A stretch of 64,000 nucleotides of DNA, taken from assembly GCA_903935095.1 (NCBI GenBank), contig CAIZQH010000021.1:310001-374000 (forward strand), in the 5' to 3' direction. Within the stretch, counting starts at the first letter, position 1. Each line of letters starts with the position of its first letter. The DNA is from an uncultured Flavobacteriales bacterium (GTDB lineage: Bacteria > Bacteroidota > Bacteroidia > Flavobacteriales_D > Crocinitomicaceae). A program made the position numbers and the translations under genes. Positions 24,981 to 34,676 of the stretch are shown here, piece after piece. The notes below the pieces were generated by a model. It saw only the letters and a program-made list of their open reading frames with translations. It was not told the origin of the DNA and made no database searches.

Positions 24981-26431
24981 GCGTCTAACATTTGACGTAA
25001 TAATCCGTTTGCCAATTTTGGATCCGCTTTTCCTTGAGAAACCTTCATCAATTGCCCCATAAAGAATCCGGTTAATTGTTTCTCACCCGCTCTGTAGCGT
25101 GTAACTTCATCAGCATGTAATTCAAAGACCTTTAAAATAAATCCTTTCAAGGCATCCTCATCTGAGTTTTGAATTAAATTCAAGCGTTCTGCAATTTGAA
25201 GGGGAGTTTCTTCACTTTCAATAAGCGCGGGAAAAATATGTTGTGAAGCAACGGAACTCGAAACCTTTCCTTCTTCCACTAAGTGAATCAATTGAGCAAT
25301 AACCAATGGCTTAATCGGAAATTTCTCCATTTCAATGCCGAATTCATTCAAATAGGATTTAACATCTCCCATCAACCAATTTGCAGCGGATTTATAATTT
25401 TTAGTGTGCACTAAGATGGATTCATAATAAAGGGCAATTCCTTTATTGTCCGTAATGTTGTAAGCATCGTATTCCGATAATCCGAATTCTTTCGTGTAGC
25501 GTTGAAACAATGCACGCGGCAAAGCAGGCATTTCTAGAGCAACATGTTCAATCTGCTCTTTTGTAATGCTAATTGGTGGAAGATCAGGTTCTGGGAAATA
25601 ACGGTAGTCGTTCGCTGCTTCTTTGGAGCGCATGGAAATCGTAATTCCTTTCAATGCATCAAATGCCCTGGTTTCTTGAGCTAGAGAACCGCCGTTTTCA
25701 AGCACTTCAATTTGACGCAGGACTTCAAATTCGATTGCGCGTTGCACATTTCGAATGGAGTTCATGTTTTTCACTTCTACTTTCGTACCAAATTCGGAAA
25801 CGCCGACAAGTCTCACTGAAACATTGGCATCACAGCGCAAGGAACCCTCTTCCATATTTCCATCGCAGATATCGAGGTAACGCACAAGCTTGCGTACTTC
25901 TGTCAAGTAATGATAAGCTTCCATGGAGGAGCGCATATCGGGTTCAGAAACGATCTCGAGTAGGGGAGTCCCTGCACGGTTCAAATCCACAAGTGTGTCG
26001 TAAACATCAACGTCGTGAATGCTTTTTCCGGCATCTTCTTCCATGTGAATTCTAGTTAATCCGATGGATTTTTCTGTTCCGTCATCTGTACGAATAACGA
26101 TACTTCCACCTGTACAAATTGGCGTAGTATCCTGTGTGATTTGGTAACCTTTCGGTAAATCGGGATAGAAATAATTCTTTCGAGCAAAGTGTTGTGCTGG
26201 AGCAATGTGCGCATCGCACGCAAGTCCAAGTTTAATCGCGAATTCAATGGTTTTTTTATTCATCACCGGTAAAGTACCTGGATGTCCAAGAGTGACCACG
26301 CTAATATTCGAATTTGGAGCGGACCCGTATTCATTGACGTCGTTTGAATACGCTTTTGTTTTCGTCAACATTTGAGCATGGACTTCAAGTCCAATTACTA
26401 CCTCGTATTTATCGCGAATGGATGCTTCCAT
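24977..26431 (-). CDS. gatB: Asp-tRNA(Asn)/Glu-tRNA(Gln) amidotransferase subunit B
   Basis: The 484-residue subunit binds the misacylated tRNA in GatCAB, which converts Glu-tRNA(Gln) to Gln-tRNA(Gln). Typical parts are YEVVIGLEVHAQMLTKTKAYS at the N-terminus, the FYPDLPKGYQI segment, EEGSLRCDANVSVR (~195), NDYRYFPEPDLPP (~280), and the C-terminal YqeY-like tail domain ending in LANGLLRQMLDA. Length is normal. gatA and gatC are not adjacent. It lies between punA and the TlpA-like pair. Confidence 0.97.
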   Translation of the reverse strand: MEASIRDKYEVVIGLEVHAQMLTKTKAYSNDVNEYGSAPNSNISVVTLGHPGTLPVMNKKTIEFAIKLGLACDAHIAPAQHFARKNYFYPDLPKGYQITQDTTPICTGGSIVIRTDDGTEKSIGLTRIHMEEDAGKSIHDVDVYDTLVDLNRAGTPLLEIVSEPDMRSSMEAYHYLTEVRKLVRYLDICDGNMEEGSLRCDANVSVRLVGVSEFGTKVEVKNMNSIRNVQRAIEFEVLRQIEVLENGGSLAQETRAFDALKGITISMRSKEAANDYRYFPEPDLPPISITKEQIEHVALEMPALPRALFQRYTKEFGLSEYDAYNITDNKGIALYYESILVHTKNYKSAANWLMGDVKSYLNEFGIEMEKFPIKPLVIAQLIHLVEEGKVSSSVASQHIFPALIESEETPLQIAERLNLIQNSDEDALKGFILKVFELHADEVTRYRAGEKQLTGFFMGQLMKVSQGKADPKLANGLLRQMLDA

Positions 26432-26432
26432 A

Positions 26433-27245
26433 TTAAATGCGTGAAATAAGTTCTTTCATGATTTGCGTCATTTTCGGCTCTTGTCTACTCGCCACTTCTA
26501 TCACGTCTTGAACGCTCACTTTTTTGATTTTCCCAGGAACACCTAAGTCTGTGATGATCGAAATAGCAAAACAAGGAATACTCATGTGACGTGCAACAAT
26601 GACTTCTGGAACTGTTGACATTCCCACCGCATCAGCGCCTATAACTCGAACGTATTTGTATTCAGATGGCGTTTCCAACGTTGGGCCAGTAAGTCCTGCA
26701 TAACATCCTACAGAAACCTTGATGGACAATTCTTCTGCAATCGTTTTTGCCATTTGAATCATTGATTCATCGTAAGGGTCACTCATGTCTGGAAAACGTG
26801 GACCAAGTTCGTCTATGTTTTTTCCGATCAATGGATTTCCTGGAAACAAATTAATGTGATCATTCATAATCATGATTTCACCTACGGAAAAATCCGGATT
26901 CACACCACCAGAAGCATTACTTACGAATAAACGCTCGATTCCCAACAATTTCATCACACGAACTGGAAAGGTCACTTGTTGTAAGTTATATCCCTCGTAA
27001 TAATGAAATCGTCCTTGCATCGCAACGACATTTTTCCCGCCTAAACGTCCAAAAATGAGTTTCCCTGAATGACTTTCAACGGTTGAAACAGGGAAATTTG
27101 GAATGATTTCGTAAGGAATTTCATCGATGATATCGATTTCCTTTACGAGTCCTCCTAATCCAGTACCTAAAATGATACCAATTGTTGGTTGGACCCTTGT
27201 TTTGGCTTGAATAAATGCCGCTGTTTCTTTAATTGCTTCTAACAT
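26433..27245 (-). CDS. punA: purine-nucleoside phosphorylase
   Basis: The 270-residue enzyme splits inosine and guanosine with phosphate for purine salvage. It belongs to the trimeric PNP family: GIILGTGLGGL (~25), VESHSGKLIFG, MQGRFHYYEGY (~78-88), VSNASGGVNPDF, and the base-binding region AGLTGPTLETPSEY with DAVGMSTVPE (~205). Length is standard. Its start overlaps the end of lpxK by 17 bases, and gatB begins one base after its stop. Confidence 0.95.
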   Translation of the reverse strand: MLEAIKETAAFIQAKTRVQPTIGIILGTGLGGLVKEIDIIDEIPYEIIPNFPVSTVESHSGKLIFGRLGGKNVVAMQGRFHYYEGYNLQQVTFPVRVMKLLGIERLFVSNASGGVNPDFSVGEIMIMNDHINLFPGNPLIGKNIDELGPRFPDMSDPYDESMIQMAKTIAEELSIKVSVGCYAGLTGPTLETPSEYKYVRVIGADAVGMSTVPEVIVARHMSIPCFAISIITDLGVPGKIKKVSVQDVIEVASRQEPKMTQIMKELISRI

Positions 27246-28245
27246 AATTTTTTATCATCGAATTAAACGCTTCTTCTTCCTCAAATTGTACACTGATTGG
27301 AAGAACATACCAAGGATAGTCGCGAAGGTCGCTTTCCGAGAGTAGTTCCTTGATTTTAACCAAGTCCTTTTCCGTAGTCACGATGGCCATTTCCTTGTTT
27401 GCAAAGGTATCAAATTTTCTGTGAATTTCTTGGATATCCGCCCGCGTAAACGCATGGTGATCTACAAAGTTCATTTCTTCCACCTCAAGAGATTGCTTCA
27501 AATGATTTTTCAAATGTGTAGTCGATGAAATTCCAGTCACTAAAAAGATTGCATTCATGTTACTTCGTAGTTTTCCAATGGCTTTAAAATCAGCATAGAC
27601 AATCCGAGAGAAGAATACAGGTTTTTGAAAGATGTCATAGCGTTTACGAAGGGCTATCCGCTCGCTTTCTGTTAATTTTGGACACTTCGTAAGGATAATA
27701 GCATCTGCACGTTTAGCGCCTGCAATTGTTTCCCGCAGATTTCCAGAGGGTAAGTGAAAATCATCTAAAAATTGATCGTTAAAAGGAGTGAGCAACAATT
27801 GAAGTCCAGGAATTACGTAGCGGTGTTGAAATGCGTCATCCAAGATGATGAGTGCCGAAGGATTCAAGGCCTTCATGTTTGCCACTGCATCTTGTCTTTT
27901 TTCACAGACAAACACTTCGGTTTTTGGTGCAAATATTTGAAAATAGCGCAGTGGTTCGTCACCAACGGTTTGCGCATTATCTAGGGAATGAACTTGACGA
28001 AATCCTTTTGATTTCCTTCCGTATCCGCGACTTAAAATTTGAACGGAAATCTCTGCATGTAAGAGCTTCGTTAAGTAAACAACCATCGGTGTTTTCCCCG
28101 AGCCTCCAACGGATAAATTACCCACAGAAATGGATTTTCCAGGAATAATGGTAGACTTTAGTAAGCCAACATCGAACAGGAGATTCCTGGTATAAGTGAT
28201 GAGCCAATATAAAATCGTAAATGGAAGTAGTCCGATTTTTCTCAT
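27229..28245 (-). CDS. lpxK: tetraacyldisaccharide 4'-kinase
   Basis: The 338-residue inner-membrane enzyme phosphorylates the 4' position of the lipid A disaccharide. It has an N-terminal membrane-associated helix (LPFTILYWLITYTRNLLF), the P-loop SVGNLSVGGSGKTPMVVYL (~40-58), LSRGYGRKSKG, and the DDAFQHR motif (~135). ATG 28245 is the start; an in-frame TTG at 28251 sits within the promoter-like box TATCTTTG, which ends only 3 bases before the ATG. punA overlaps the 3' end. Confidence 0.95.
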   Translation of the reverse strand: MRKIGLLPFTILYWLITYTRNLLFDVGLLKSTIIPGKSISVGNLSVGGSGKTPMVVYLTKLLHAEISVQILSRGYGRKSKGFRQVHSLDNAQTVGDEPLRYFQIFAPKTEVFVCEKRQDAVANMKALNPSALIILDDAFQHRYVIPGLQLLLTPFNDQFLDDFHLPSGNLRETIAGAKRADAIILTKCPKLTESERIALRKRYDIFQKPVFFSRIVYADFKAIGKLRSNMNAIFLVTGISSTTHLKNHLKQSLEVEEMNFVDHHAFTRADIQEIHRKFDTFANKEMAIVTTEKDLVKIKELLSESDLRDYPWYVLPISVQFEEEEAFNSMIKNYVRSN

Positions 28246-28248
28246 CCT

Positions 28249-28256
28249 CAAAGATA
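28249..28256 (-). promoter_or_regulatory. candidate -7 box of lpxK
   Basis: On the minus strand this is TATCTTTG, an exact TAnnTTTG match ending 3 bases before the lpxK ATG. It lies in the 15-base gap after the DUF4956 gene, and suggests a second transcription start within the long operon. Confidence 0.45.
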
Positions 28257-28260
28257 CGCT

Positions 28261-28935
28261 TTATTGATTGTGATAGTCCGAAAATGCTTGTTCGTCGTCG
28301 AAATAAAAAATTCGAATTAACGCGGTATCATTTAAAAAGTCAATTTTACCGATTTCCACTCGATTGATGGATAAGCCCGTTCGTTTCTCCAAATCTGCCT
28401 TCATTTCTTCGTATTTGTCCGGCGTAATCAAATCGATTCGCTCGTAATTGATAGTCTTGCGCGTTTCGTGCTTCATCAACCAAAGGTTCTCCAAAATGAA
28501 GGTCAGTAAAACCACCGATACATTGATGACACCGACTTCTGAAATACTCAATTCATTGGATGCTAAGGCGTTTACTACACTGACGCCGATTATCATGAAG
28601 AGATAAGTCATTTCTTTGATTTCAATGGCGTCCGTTCGATAGCGAATGATTCCAAAAATGGCAAATAATCCAAGTCCCATTCCAGTGTCAATGTCCATTT
28701 GCATCAATCCAAAACACAAGAAAAAGGTAATGGTCCCAATCAAATAATAGGTAAATAAATAATCCTTTCTTTGGGTCTTTGGATAATACAAAAACCGAAT
28801 TAATATGGTTAGAAACAGCAAATTGATACCTAAACGAACGAGTAAAACATAAAAGTCATCACTGAACCAGGTAAGTGTGGAACTGCTGAGTGCAGCTTTT
28901 TTCAATGGAAGAAGTAAGGAATTAAATAGCATCAT
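28261..28935 (-). CDS. DUF4956 membrane protein
   Basis: The 224-residue protein has about four membrane helices in residues ~25-150, followed by a cytosolic domain (~155-224). The family signature is GLGLFAIFGIIRYRTDAIEIKEMTYLF: a glycine-rich membrane turn and then Arg, Asp and Glu. DUF4956 proteins are repeatedly found beside VTC-domain proteins in bacteria, as here, where the two genes overlap by 14 bases. The function is not established; a membrane partner for polyphosphate handling is the natural inference. Confidence 0.88.
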   Translation of the reverse strand: MMLFNSLLLPLKKAALSSSTLTWFSDDFYVLLVRLGINLLFLTILIRFLYYPKTQRKDYLFTYYLIGTITFFLCFGLMQMDIDTGMGLGLFAIFGIIRYRTDAIEIKEMTYLFMIIGVSVVNALASNELSISEVGVINVSVVLLTFILENLWLMKHETRKTINYERIDLITPDKYEEMKADLEKRTGLSINRVEIGKIDFLNDTALIRIFYFDDEQAFSDYHNQ

Positions 28936-29680
28936 GATTTATTTTTTTTAAATAAAGTAATTTTTTTTTGAAGCGGTTGAATTTTAATTTTTCCTCGCCA
29001 TAGATTTCAACGGAACCTAAGCAATATTTACTTAATCGATATGGACGAATTTGACGGTCCTTCATTAATTGATAAAACGAAGAATTTCGATCTAAATCCT
29101 CTTGTTTCAATTCGGCAATAACCAATTGTTTAAATGATTTTTTTACCCCATCCTTTTCAAATAGTATATTGAAGTCTAATGTGATTCGTTCGATTGCTGT
29201 TTTGGACACCAAGGTGATGCGCTGAAACGAATTCCACATAATTGGAACTAAGTTTTTGTTTGCACTTAATTCACTTTGCACAAAAAGTAAATCACTTTCG
29301 GGCAGTACTTCGTTGAATTGATCAGTGGCAATCCGTTTTTTGTCTGTTCGGCCTTTAAATTTGTGTTTTACCTCCAAAAAATACAGATCTGACTCAACAT
29401 ATTTTCGAATGCGGACCTTAAATCGATTTCCTTTTCCATTGTGGTGATCCTTGAAAAAAGAAAAGCGATCATCATCGAAATATAAACTTTCGTAATGTGG
29501 GGTATTCGTCCCTTCAATGGTTAAAATTCGGTAGTGATTCGCTAATAAGGGAAGGAGCAAAGTTAACTCGCTCAGCGGAAATGCAAATTTTGTATCTATG
29601 CGATTCATCAACTTAACACCATCCATTTCCTGTAAAGTGATTGGCTCAAAAGCGTTAAGTAATACGTTAATCTCGTTCAT
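28922..29680 (-). CDS. VTC-domain protein (candidate polyphosphate polymerase)
   Basis: The 252-residue cytosolic protein belongs to the VTC/triphosphate-tunnel family. The tunnel residues are visible: NRIDTKF (Lys31), SLYFDDD (~65-71), FKVRIRKY (Arg90, Arg92), LEVKHKFKGR (Glu103, Lys105, Lys107) and a late acidic strand IAELKQ. In yeast Vtc4 the equivalent basic tunnel makes polyphosphate from ATP. Bacterial copies are found next to DUF4956 or CotH genes, and their activity is largely inferred. It is the first gene of the long minus-strand run and has its own promoter-like box. Confidence 0.88.
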   Translation of the reverse strand: MNEINVLLNAFEPITLQEMDGVKLMNRIDTKFAFPLSELTLLLPLLANHYRILTIEGTNTPHYESLYFDDDRFSFFKDHHNGKGNRFKVRIRKYVESDLYFLEVKHKFKGRTDKKRIATDQFNEVLPESDLLFVQSELSANKNLVPIMWNSFQRITLVSKTAIERITLDFNILFEKDGVKKSFKQLVIAELKQEDLDRNSSFYQLMKDRQIRPYRLSKYCLGSVEIYGEEKLKFNRFKKKLLYLKKINHDAI

Positions 29681-29691
29681 AGATGTTAAGC

Positions 29692-29699
29692 CAAAGTTA
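29692..29699 (-). promoter_or_regulatory. candidate -7 box of VTC-DUF4956 operon
   Basis: The minus strand reads TAACTTTG, an exact TAnnTTTG match, 11 bases before the ATG at 29680 in the divergent gap with purT. No clear -33 TTG was found. Confidence 0.45.
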
Positions 29700-29760
29700 A
29701 CAAAAATTGTTTCCCTTATCCATCCTTGGATAACTATTTGTCGGAATACTTGTATGCACG

Positions 29761-29791
29761 TTGAATAGTTTTTAACGTTTGATTACTTTTG
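29761..29791 (+). promoter_or_regulatory. promoter of purT
   Basis: A TTG at 29761-29763, a 20-base spacer and TACTTTTG at 29784-29791 fit the Bacteroidota -33/-7 consensus. The box ends 4 bases before the purT ATG, so the transcript would begin at or next to the start codon. Confidence 0.55.
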
Positions 29792-29795
29792 TTCT

Positions 29796-30956
29796 ATGAA
29801 TAAAAAGATCCTCTTATTAGGTTCGGGTGAACTTGGAAAAGAATTCGTAATCGCCTGTCAACGATACGGTCAACAAGTGATTGCAGTAGATAGTTATGCG
29901 GGTGCTCCTGCCATGCAAGTGGCGGATGCATATGAGGTTATTAATATGTTGGACGGTGATGAATTAGACCGAATTGTCGCAAAGCACTCTCCGGATTTAA
30001 TCGTTCCCGAAATTGAGGCGATTCGAACCGAACGTTTTTACACTTATGAAGAACAAGGAATGCAAGTTGTTCCAAGTGCGAAAGCGGCTAATTTTACGAT
30101 GAATCGCAAAGCGATTCGCGATTTAGCGTCAAAGGACTTAGCGGTACGGACGGCGACCTATCGTTATGCAACGAGTTATGAGGAATTAGTAGCAGGTGTC
30201 GAAATTTGTGGAATTCCTTGCGTGGTCAAACCATTAATGTCTAGCTCTGGAAAAGGTCAATCAGTAATCAAGTCAAGCGACGATATTAAAAAAGCATGGG
30301 ACTATGCAATGGAAGGTTCTCGCGGTGACTTGAAGGAGGTAATCGTAGAAGGATTCATTGATTTCGATTATGAAATCACCCTTTTAACCGTGACACAGAA
30401 AAATGGTCAGACCTTGTTTTGTCCGCCAATTGGACACCGTCAAGAGCGTGGTGATTACCAAGAAAGTTGGCAACCTATGCCCATGCAAGCCGAACACCTT
30501 GCTGAAGCTCAGGAAATGGCGGCCAAAGTTACAGCGGCACTTGGTGGTGCTGGAATTTGGGGTGTGGAATTTTTCATCACGAAAGAAGGAGCGTATTTCT
30601 CTGAATTATCTCCTCGTCCACACGATACGGGAATGGTGACTCTAGCAGGGACACAAAACCTTTCCGAATTTGAACTGCATGCTCGCGCCGTTTTAGGACT
30701 TCCAATCCCCAAAATTGAATGGATTCAAAATGGGGCTAGCGCGGTCGTATTAGCTACAGAAACTTCCGATGAAATGCCTCAGTTTGAAGGTTTAGATGCC
30801 GCTCTGAGTGAAGATAATACGGAAGTGCGCATCTTTGGCAAACCAACTACTCGTCCATACAGACGAATGGCTGTTGCACTCGCCTTCGGTGAAGAATCCG
30901 TTCAAGAATTAGTCGAAAAAGCAAAGTCTACCGCCGCTAAAATTCACGTAATATGA
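29796..30956 (+). CDS. purT: formate-dependent phosphoribosylglycinamide formyltransferase
   Basis: The 386-residue ATP-grasp enzyme formylates GAR with formate and ATP in purine synthesis. It shows [19 protein letters not shown] at the N-terminus, [11 protein letters not shown] (~70), the ATP-grasp lid [14 protein letters not shown] (~145-158), and [18 protein letters not shown] (~265-282). Length is standard. It leads a plus-strand run of unrelated genes; its stop overlaps the start of the M61 peptidase gene (ATGA). Confidence 0.97.
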   Translation: MNKKILLLGSGELGKEFVIACQRYGQQVIAVDSYAGAPAMQVADAYEVINMLDGDELDRIVAKHSPDLIVPEIEAIRTERFYTYEEQGMQVVPSAKAANFTMNRKAIRDLASKDLAVRTATYRYATSYEELVAGVEICGIPCVVKPLMSSSGKGQSVIKSSDDIKKAWDYAMEGSRGDLKEVIVEGFIDFDYEITLLTVTQKNGQTLFCPPIGHRQERGDYQESWQPMPMQAEHLAEAQEMAAKVTAALGGAGIWGVEFFITKEGAYFSELSPRPHDTGMVTLAGTQNLSEFELHARAVLGLPIPKIEWIQNGASAVVLATETSDEMPQFEGLDAALSEDNTEVRIFGKPTTRPYRRMAVALAFGEESVQELVEKAKSTAAKIHVI

Positions 30957-32716
30957 AAAATATACTGTTTTTATTCCTTTGTCTTCCATTGCTCTCTTTT
31001 GGAATGACGGTTTCCTACGAATTGAAAATGCCCAAGCCTCAAAATCATTATTTCGAAGTGCAGATGAGCATCAGTGGAAATGACGATGCACAAGTGGAAG
31101 TAAAAATGCCAGTATGGACTCCTGGATCTTATTTGGTACGTGAATTTTCTAAAAATGTCAATTTAGTAAAGGCGTACACGAAAGATGGAAAAGCCATTTC
31201 GGTAACAAAAAAATCAAAAAATGCATGGATTATTAACGCTGGAAAAGAAAAGGACATCCAAGTGAAATATGAAGTTTACGCCTTTGAATTGTCCGTTCGC
31301 ACGCCATTTTTGGATTTAACACATGGATTCGTCAGCGGGTCAGGTGTGTTCATGTACACAGAGAAAACGAAAAATCAAGCGGGATTGGTGACGGTTTTTC
31401 CGCATGAATCGTTTAAACGAATTTCCACTTCCTTACCTGCCGATAATGGCTACAAAGGATCTGGACAACGTTTTCAATTTGAAGATTATGACCAATTGGT
31501 GGATTGTCCGATGGAAATTGGAAATCAAGAGATTTTTGAATTTACCGCAGCTGGAGTGAATCATACTGTTGCGATGTATGGAGATGCAAATTACAACGTG
31601 GAAGAATTGAAGCGTGATATGTCGAAAATCGTAGAGGCGGAAACCGCTGTCATTGGTAAAAATCCAAACAAAATATATACGTTTATTATCCACAATGTTG
31701 TTGATGGTCAAGGTGGACTCGAACACATGAATTCAACGGTATTGAGTGTCAACCGGTGGACCTACGCTGGAAAACAATATGTCGATTTCTTGAACCTCGT
31801 TGCACACGAATATTTCCATTTATGGAATGTGAAACGCATTCGTCCAGTGGAATTAGGTCCGTTTAACTATGATACCGAAAACTATACGAGTTTGCTTTGG
31901 GTCATGGAAGGATTCACATCCTATTACGATGAATTGATTCTTCGTCGAACTGGATTTTATACGGAAGAAGAGTTTCTTGCGAAATTGCAATCCTCCATTA
32001 ATTACGTGGAAGGAACTCCTGGATCACGCGTTCAACCGGTTGCACATGCTAGTTTCGACGCCTGGGTGAAGGCGTATCGTCCAAACGAAAATAGTTCCAA
32101 TACGACAATGACATACTATTCTCGAGGATCCGTACTGGCTTCTGTTATCGATGCAACAATCATCGCTGAGACAGATGGAAAAAAATGCTTGGATCATTTC
32201 CTTCAGCGGTTATATACAACTTATTACGAAGGACTCAAACGTGGATTTAGTGAGGCTGAATTCAAAATGGAGTTGGCTAGTTTTGTAGGTAAAAACATGG
32301 ATGATTTTTTTGCAAAATACGTTGATGGAACAGAAATCATTCCATATCAAGAATTCTATGCATCTGTCGGATTAAACGTTCAAGACATGACCACGAACAA
32401 TCCTTCTTTTGGTGCCAGTGTGCGCGAAGAAGGGGGGAAAGTGATGGTGAAGTCGGTTCGCTATGGGTCTAGTGCTGAAGAAGCGGGAATCAGCGTTGGT
32501 GATGAAATCATTGGCTGCAATGGATATCGGGTGGACCAGTCCATGTTTGAAGGAATGATGAATGGAATGAGCAATTTTGAATCATGTGAAATTCTTGTAG
32601 CGAGAGAGGAAAATTTATTTTCTGTGAAAGCCATCATTAAACCTTACAAAAAGCCGCAATTTTTATTGACTAAATCTACTTCGAATGAAAAACGCTTGCA
32701 TTATTGGCTTCGTTAA
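30953..32716 (+). CDS. M61 family (glycyl aminopeptidase-type) metallopeptidase with PDZ domain
   Basis: The 587-residue exported protein has a signal peptide (residues 1-17, LLSFG). An N-terminal beta domain follows (~20-180), then the zinc peptidase core with [14 protein letters not shown] (~284-297) and the downstream glutamate in [13 protein letters not shown] domain lies near 480-560 ([23 protein letters not shown]). This matches M61 glycyl aminopeptidases, which act in the periplasm or at the surface. The last 32 bases overlap the next gene in another frame, and the start overlaps purT by four. Confidence 0.93.
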   Translation: MKNILFLFLCLPLLSFGMTVSYELKMPKPQNHYFEVQMSISGNDDAQVEVKMPVWTPGSYLVREFSKNVNLVKAYTKDGKAISVTKKSKNAWIINAGKEKDIQVKYEVYAFELSVRTPFLDLTHGFVSGSGVFMYTEKTKNQAGLVTVFPHESFKRISTSLPADNGYKGSGQRFQFEDYDQLVDCPMEIGNQEIFEFTAAGVNHTVAMYGDANYNVEELKRDMSKIVEAETAVIGKNPNKIYTFIIHNVVDGQGGLEHMNSTVLSVNRWTYAGKQYVDFLNLVAHEYFHLWNVKRIRPVELGPFNYDTENYTSLLWVMEGFTSYYDELILRRTGFYTEEEFLAKLQSSINYVEGTPGSRVQPVAHASFDAWVKAYRPNENSSNTTMTYYSRGSVLASVIDATIIAETDGKKCLDHFLQRLYTTYYEGLKRGFSEAEFKMELASFVGKNMDDFFAKYVDGTEIIPYQEFYASVGLNVQDMTTNNPSFGASVREEGGKVMVKSVRYGSSAEEAGISVGDEIIGCNGYRVDQSMFEGMMNGMSNFESCEILVAREENLFSVKAIIKPYKKPQFLLTKSTSNEKRLHYWLR

Positions 32717-33989
32717 ACTGCTGATTTTTAGTTCATCCGTTGCTTTTGGACAAGCTACTTTTAAGAATGTGCAGATCCCACCTGTAAGTGCGGGATATCC
32801 ATTCAATGAATGTGAACCATCCATTGCGATAAATCCAAAAAACACAAATCAAATCGCAGCGGGATCCGTACTGAAGGGATTCCATTATTCAATAGATGGT
32901 GGCTTAACCTGGAAAAGCAAAAAAATGGAAAGTCCCTACGGAGTTTATGGTGATCCGGTGCTCATGTACGACCAACTTGGACGTCTATATTATTTCCATT
33001 TAACGGATTATAAAAAAGGAACTCACCTGGATCGTATTTTGTGTCAAACATCGGAGACGATCACGGGTAAATTTACGTCAGGAACTTTTCCTGCACCGAA
33101 TGGAACGAAAGTTCAGGATAAACATTGGGTAGTGATTGACCCGAAAACGAATGTCTTGTATATGACTTGGACACAATTCGACGCCTATGATTCCGCGGAT
33201 CCAAAGGATACATCCATCATTGTTTTTTCCAAGTCGCTCGACCGAGGAAAATCGTGGACAATTCCAATGCGAATTTCTAAATTTGGAGGCGATTGTTTGG
33301 ATGGAGATAATACAGTCGAAGGTGCCGTCCCAGCTTTGGGATTGAATGGCGAAATCTATGTTACATGGACAGGTCCGAAAGGATTAATGTTTCAAAAATC
33401 CACAGATGGTGGAACCACATGGTTGACAGAAGAAAAGCACTTGTCGAAGCAATTTGGTGGTTGGGACCTAGATATCCCAGGGTTTTATCGCGCTAATGGA
33501 TTGCCATTTTTAATGTCCGATTTGAGTCCTGGCAAAAATCGCGGAAACTTATACTTAAACTGGTGCGACCAACGAAATGGATCTGATAATACGGATGTAT
33601 GGTTGTTGAGATCGACCGATGGCGGTGAATCTTGGACTGAGCCCATAAAGGTCAATCAAGATCAAACCAAAACACACCAGTTTTTAACCACTATGAGTAT
33701 TGATCAGTCCAATGGAAACCTACATTTTATCTATTACGATCGTCGAAAATACAAGGATAAATCCACGGATGTCATATGGGCAACGAGCGCGGATGGAGGA
33801 GCGAGTTACAAAGAAGAAACCATTTCTCAAAAACCATTTACCCCGAACAACAAAGTGTTTTTTGGCGATTATTTGGGAATAGCTTCGGTGAATGGACACA
33901 TTCGTCCAATCTGGCCACGCATGGATGAAGGGAAAATCACCCTTTGGACTGCAATTATCGATCAAAAAAACGAACCAAAACAGAAATGA
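32685..33989 (+). CDS. exported Asp-box (BNR/sialidase-fold) protein
   Basis: The 434-residue protein has a signal peptide ([15 protein letters not shown]) and a six-bladed beta-propeller of the sialidase superfamily, marked by five Asp-box repeats: SIDGGLTW, SLDRGKSW, STDGGTTW, STDGGESW and SADGGASY. The catalytic Arg triad, Tyr and Glu of true sialidases cannot be assigned with confidence, so 'sialidase' should not be taken as an activity. There is no T9SS sorting domain. The ATG lies 32 bases inside the M61 gene, and its stop overlaps the ung start. Confidence 0.85.
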   Translation: MKNACIIGFVKLLIFSSSVAFGQATFKNVQIPPVSAGYPFNECEPSIAINPKNTNQIAAGSVLKGFHYSIDGGLTWKSKKMESPYGVYGDPVLMYDQLGRLYYFHLTDYKKGTHLDRILCQTSETITGKFTSGTFPAPNGTKVQDKHWVVIDPKTNVLYMTWTQFDAYDSADPKDTSIIVFSKSLDRGKSWTIPMRISKFGGDCLDGDNTVEGAVPALGLNGEIYVTWTGPKGLMFQKSTDGGTTWLTEEKHLSKQFGGWDLDIPGFYRANGLPFLMSDLSPGKNRGNLYLNWCDQRNGSDNTDVWLLRSTDGGESWTEPIKVNQDQTKTHQFLTTMSIDQSNGNLHFIYYDRRKYKDKSTDVIWATSADGGASYKEETISQKPFTPNNKVFFGDYLGIASVNGHIRPIWPRMDEGKITLWTAIIDQKNEPKQK

Positions 33990-34657
33990 GCATTGCGATT
34001 CATGATTCATGGAAAAACATATTGGAAAGTGAATTTCAGCAATCCTATTTCACCCGACTTACGGAGCAAGTTCGCTTAGCATACCTTGAACACAAAGGCA
34101 GTGTGTTTCCCAAAGGATCTCAGATTTTCCGCGCCTTTGATTTGTGTCCATTTGATGAATTGAAAGTGGTGATTTTAGGACAAGACCCATATCCCACCAA
34201 AGGGCACGCCCATGGACTCTGTTTTTCAGTGGAGCCAGAGGTAAAGCCATTTCCAAAGAGTTTATTGAATATTTTCAAAGAAATTCAGTTGGATTTAGGA
34301 CTACCAATACCTGAAAATGGCAACCTTGCTCGTTGGGCAGAACAAGGAGTGTTATTATTAAATTCATCCTTGACTGTGGAAGAAGGAAAACCCGATTCAC
34401 ACAAAGGATTTGGCTGGGAGAAGTTCACGGATGCGGTAATTCAAACAATTAATGAACAAAAAACAGGCATTGTTTTCATTTTATGGGGGGCAAAAGCGAT
34501 TTCAAAAGAAACATTTATTGATCATTCGAAACACCTCATTTTGAAGTCGGTACATCCATCTCCCTTGTCGGCACACCGTGGTTTTTTTGGCTCCAAGCAT
34601 TTCAGTAAAACCAATGAATTCTTACGGATGATGGAACAAACGGAAATTCAATGGTAA
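33986..34657 (+). CDS. ung: uracil-DNA glycosylase, family 1
   Basis: The 223-residue repair enzyme removes uracil from DNA. All family 1 motifs are intact: the water-activating loop GQDPYPTKGHAHGLCFS (~65), LLLNSSLTVEEGKPDSHKG (~118), and the Leu-intercalation loop HPSPLSAHRGFFGS (~190). ATG 33986 overlaps the stop of the upstream Asp-box gene (ATGA) and gives the usual N-terminus; the longer frame from 33944 lies inside that gene. hemE follows 19 bases later. Confidence 0.97.
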   Translation: MSIAIHDSWKNILESEFQQSYFTRLTEQVRLAYLEHKGSVFPKGSQIFRAFDLCPFDELKVVILGQDPYPTKGHAHGLCFSVEPEVKPFPKSLLNIFKEIQLDLGLPIPENGNLARWAEQGVLLLNSSLTVEEGKPDSHKGFGWEKFTDAVIQTINEQKTGIVFILWGAKAISKETFIDHSKHLILKSVHPSPLSAHRGFFGSKHFSKTNEFLRMMEQTEIQW

Positions 34658-34662
34658 TTTCC

Positions 34663-34670
34663 TAACTTTG
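34663..34670 (+). promoter_or_regulatory. candidate -7 box of hemE
   Basis: The sequence TAACTTTG is an exact TAnnTTTG match in the 19-base gap after ung. It ends 6 bases before the hemE ATG and suggests hemE also has its own start site. Confidence 0.45.
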
Positions 34671-34676
34671 CAGGCA

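Noticed and set aside
32685-33989. Calling the Asp-box protein a sialidase
   Set aside because: Asp boxes mark the fold only; I could not identify the full catalytic set of Arg, Tyr and Glu residues.
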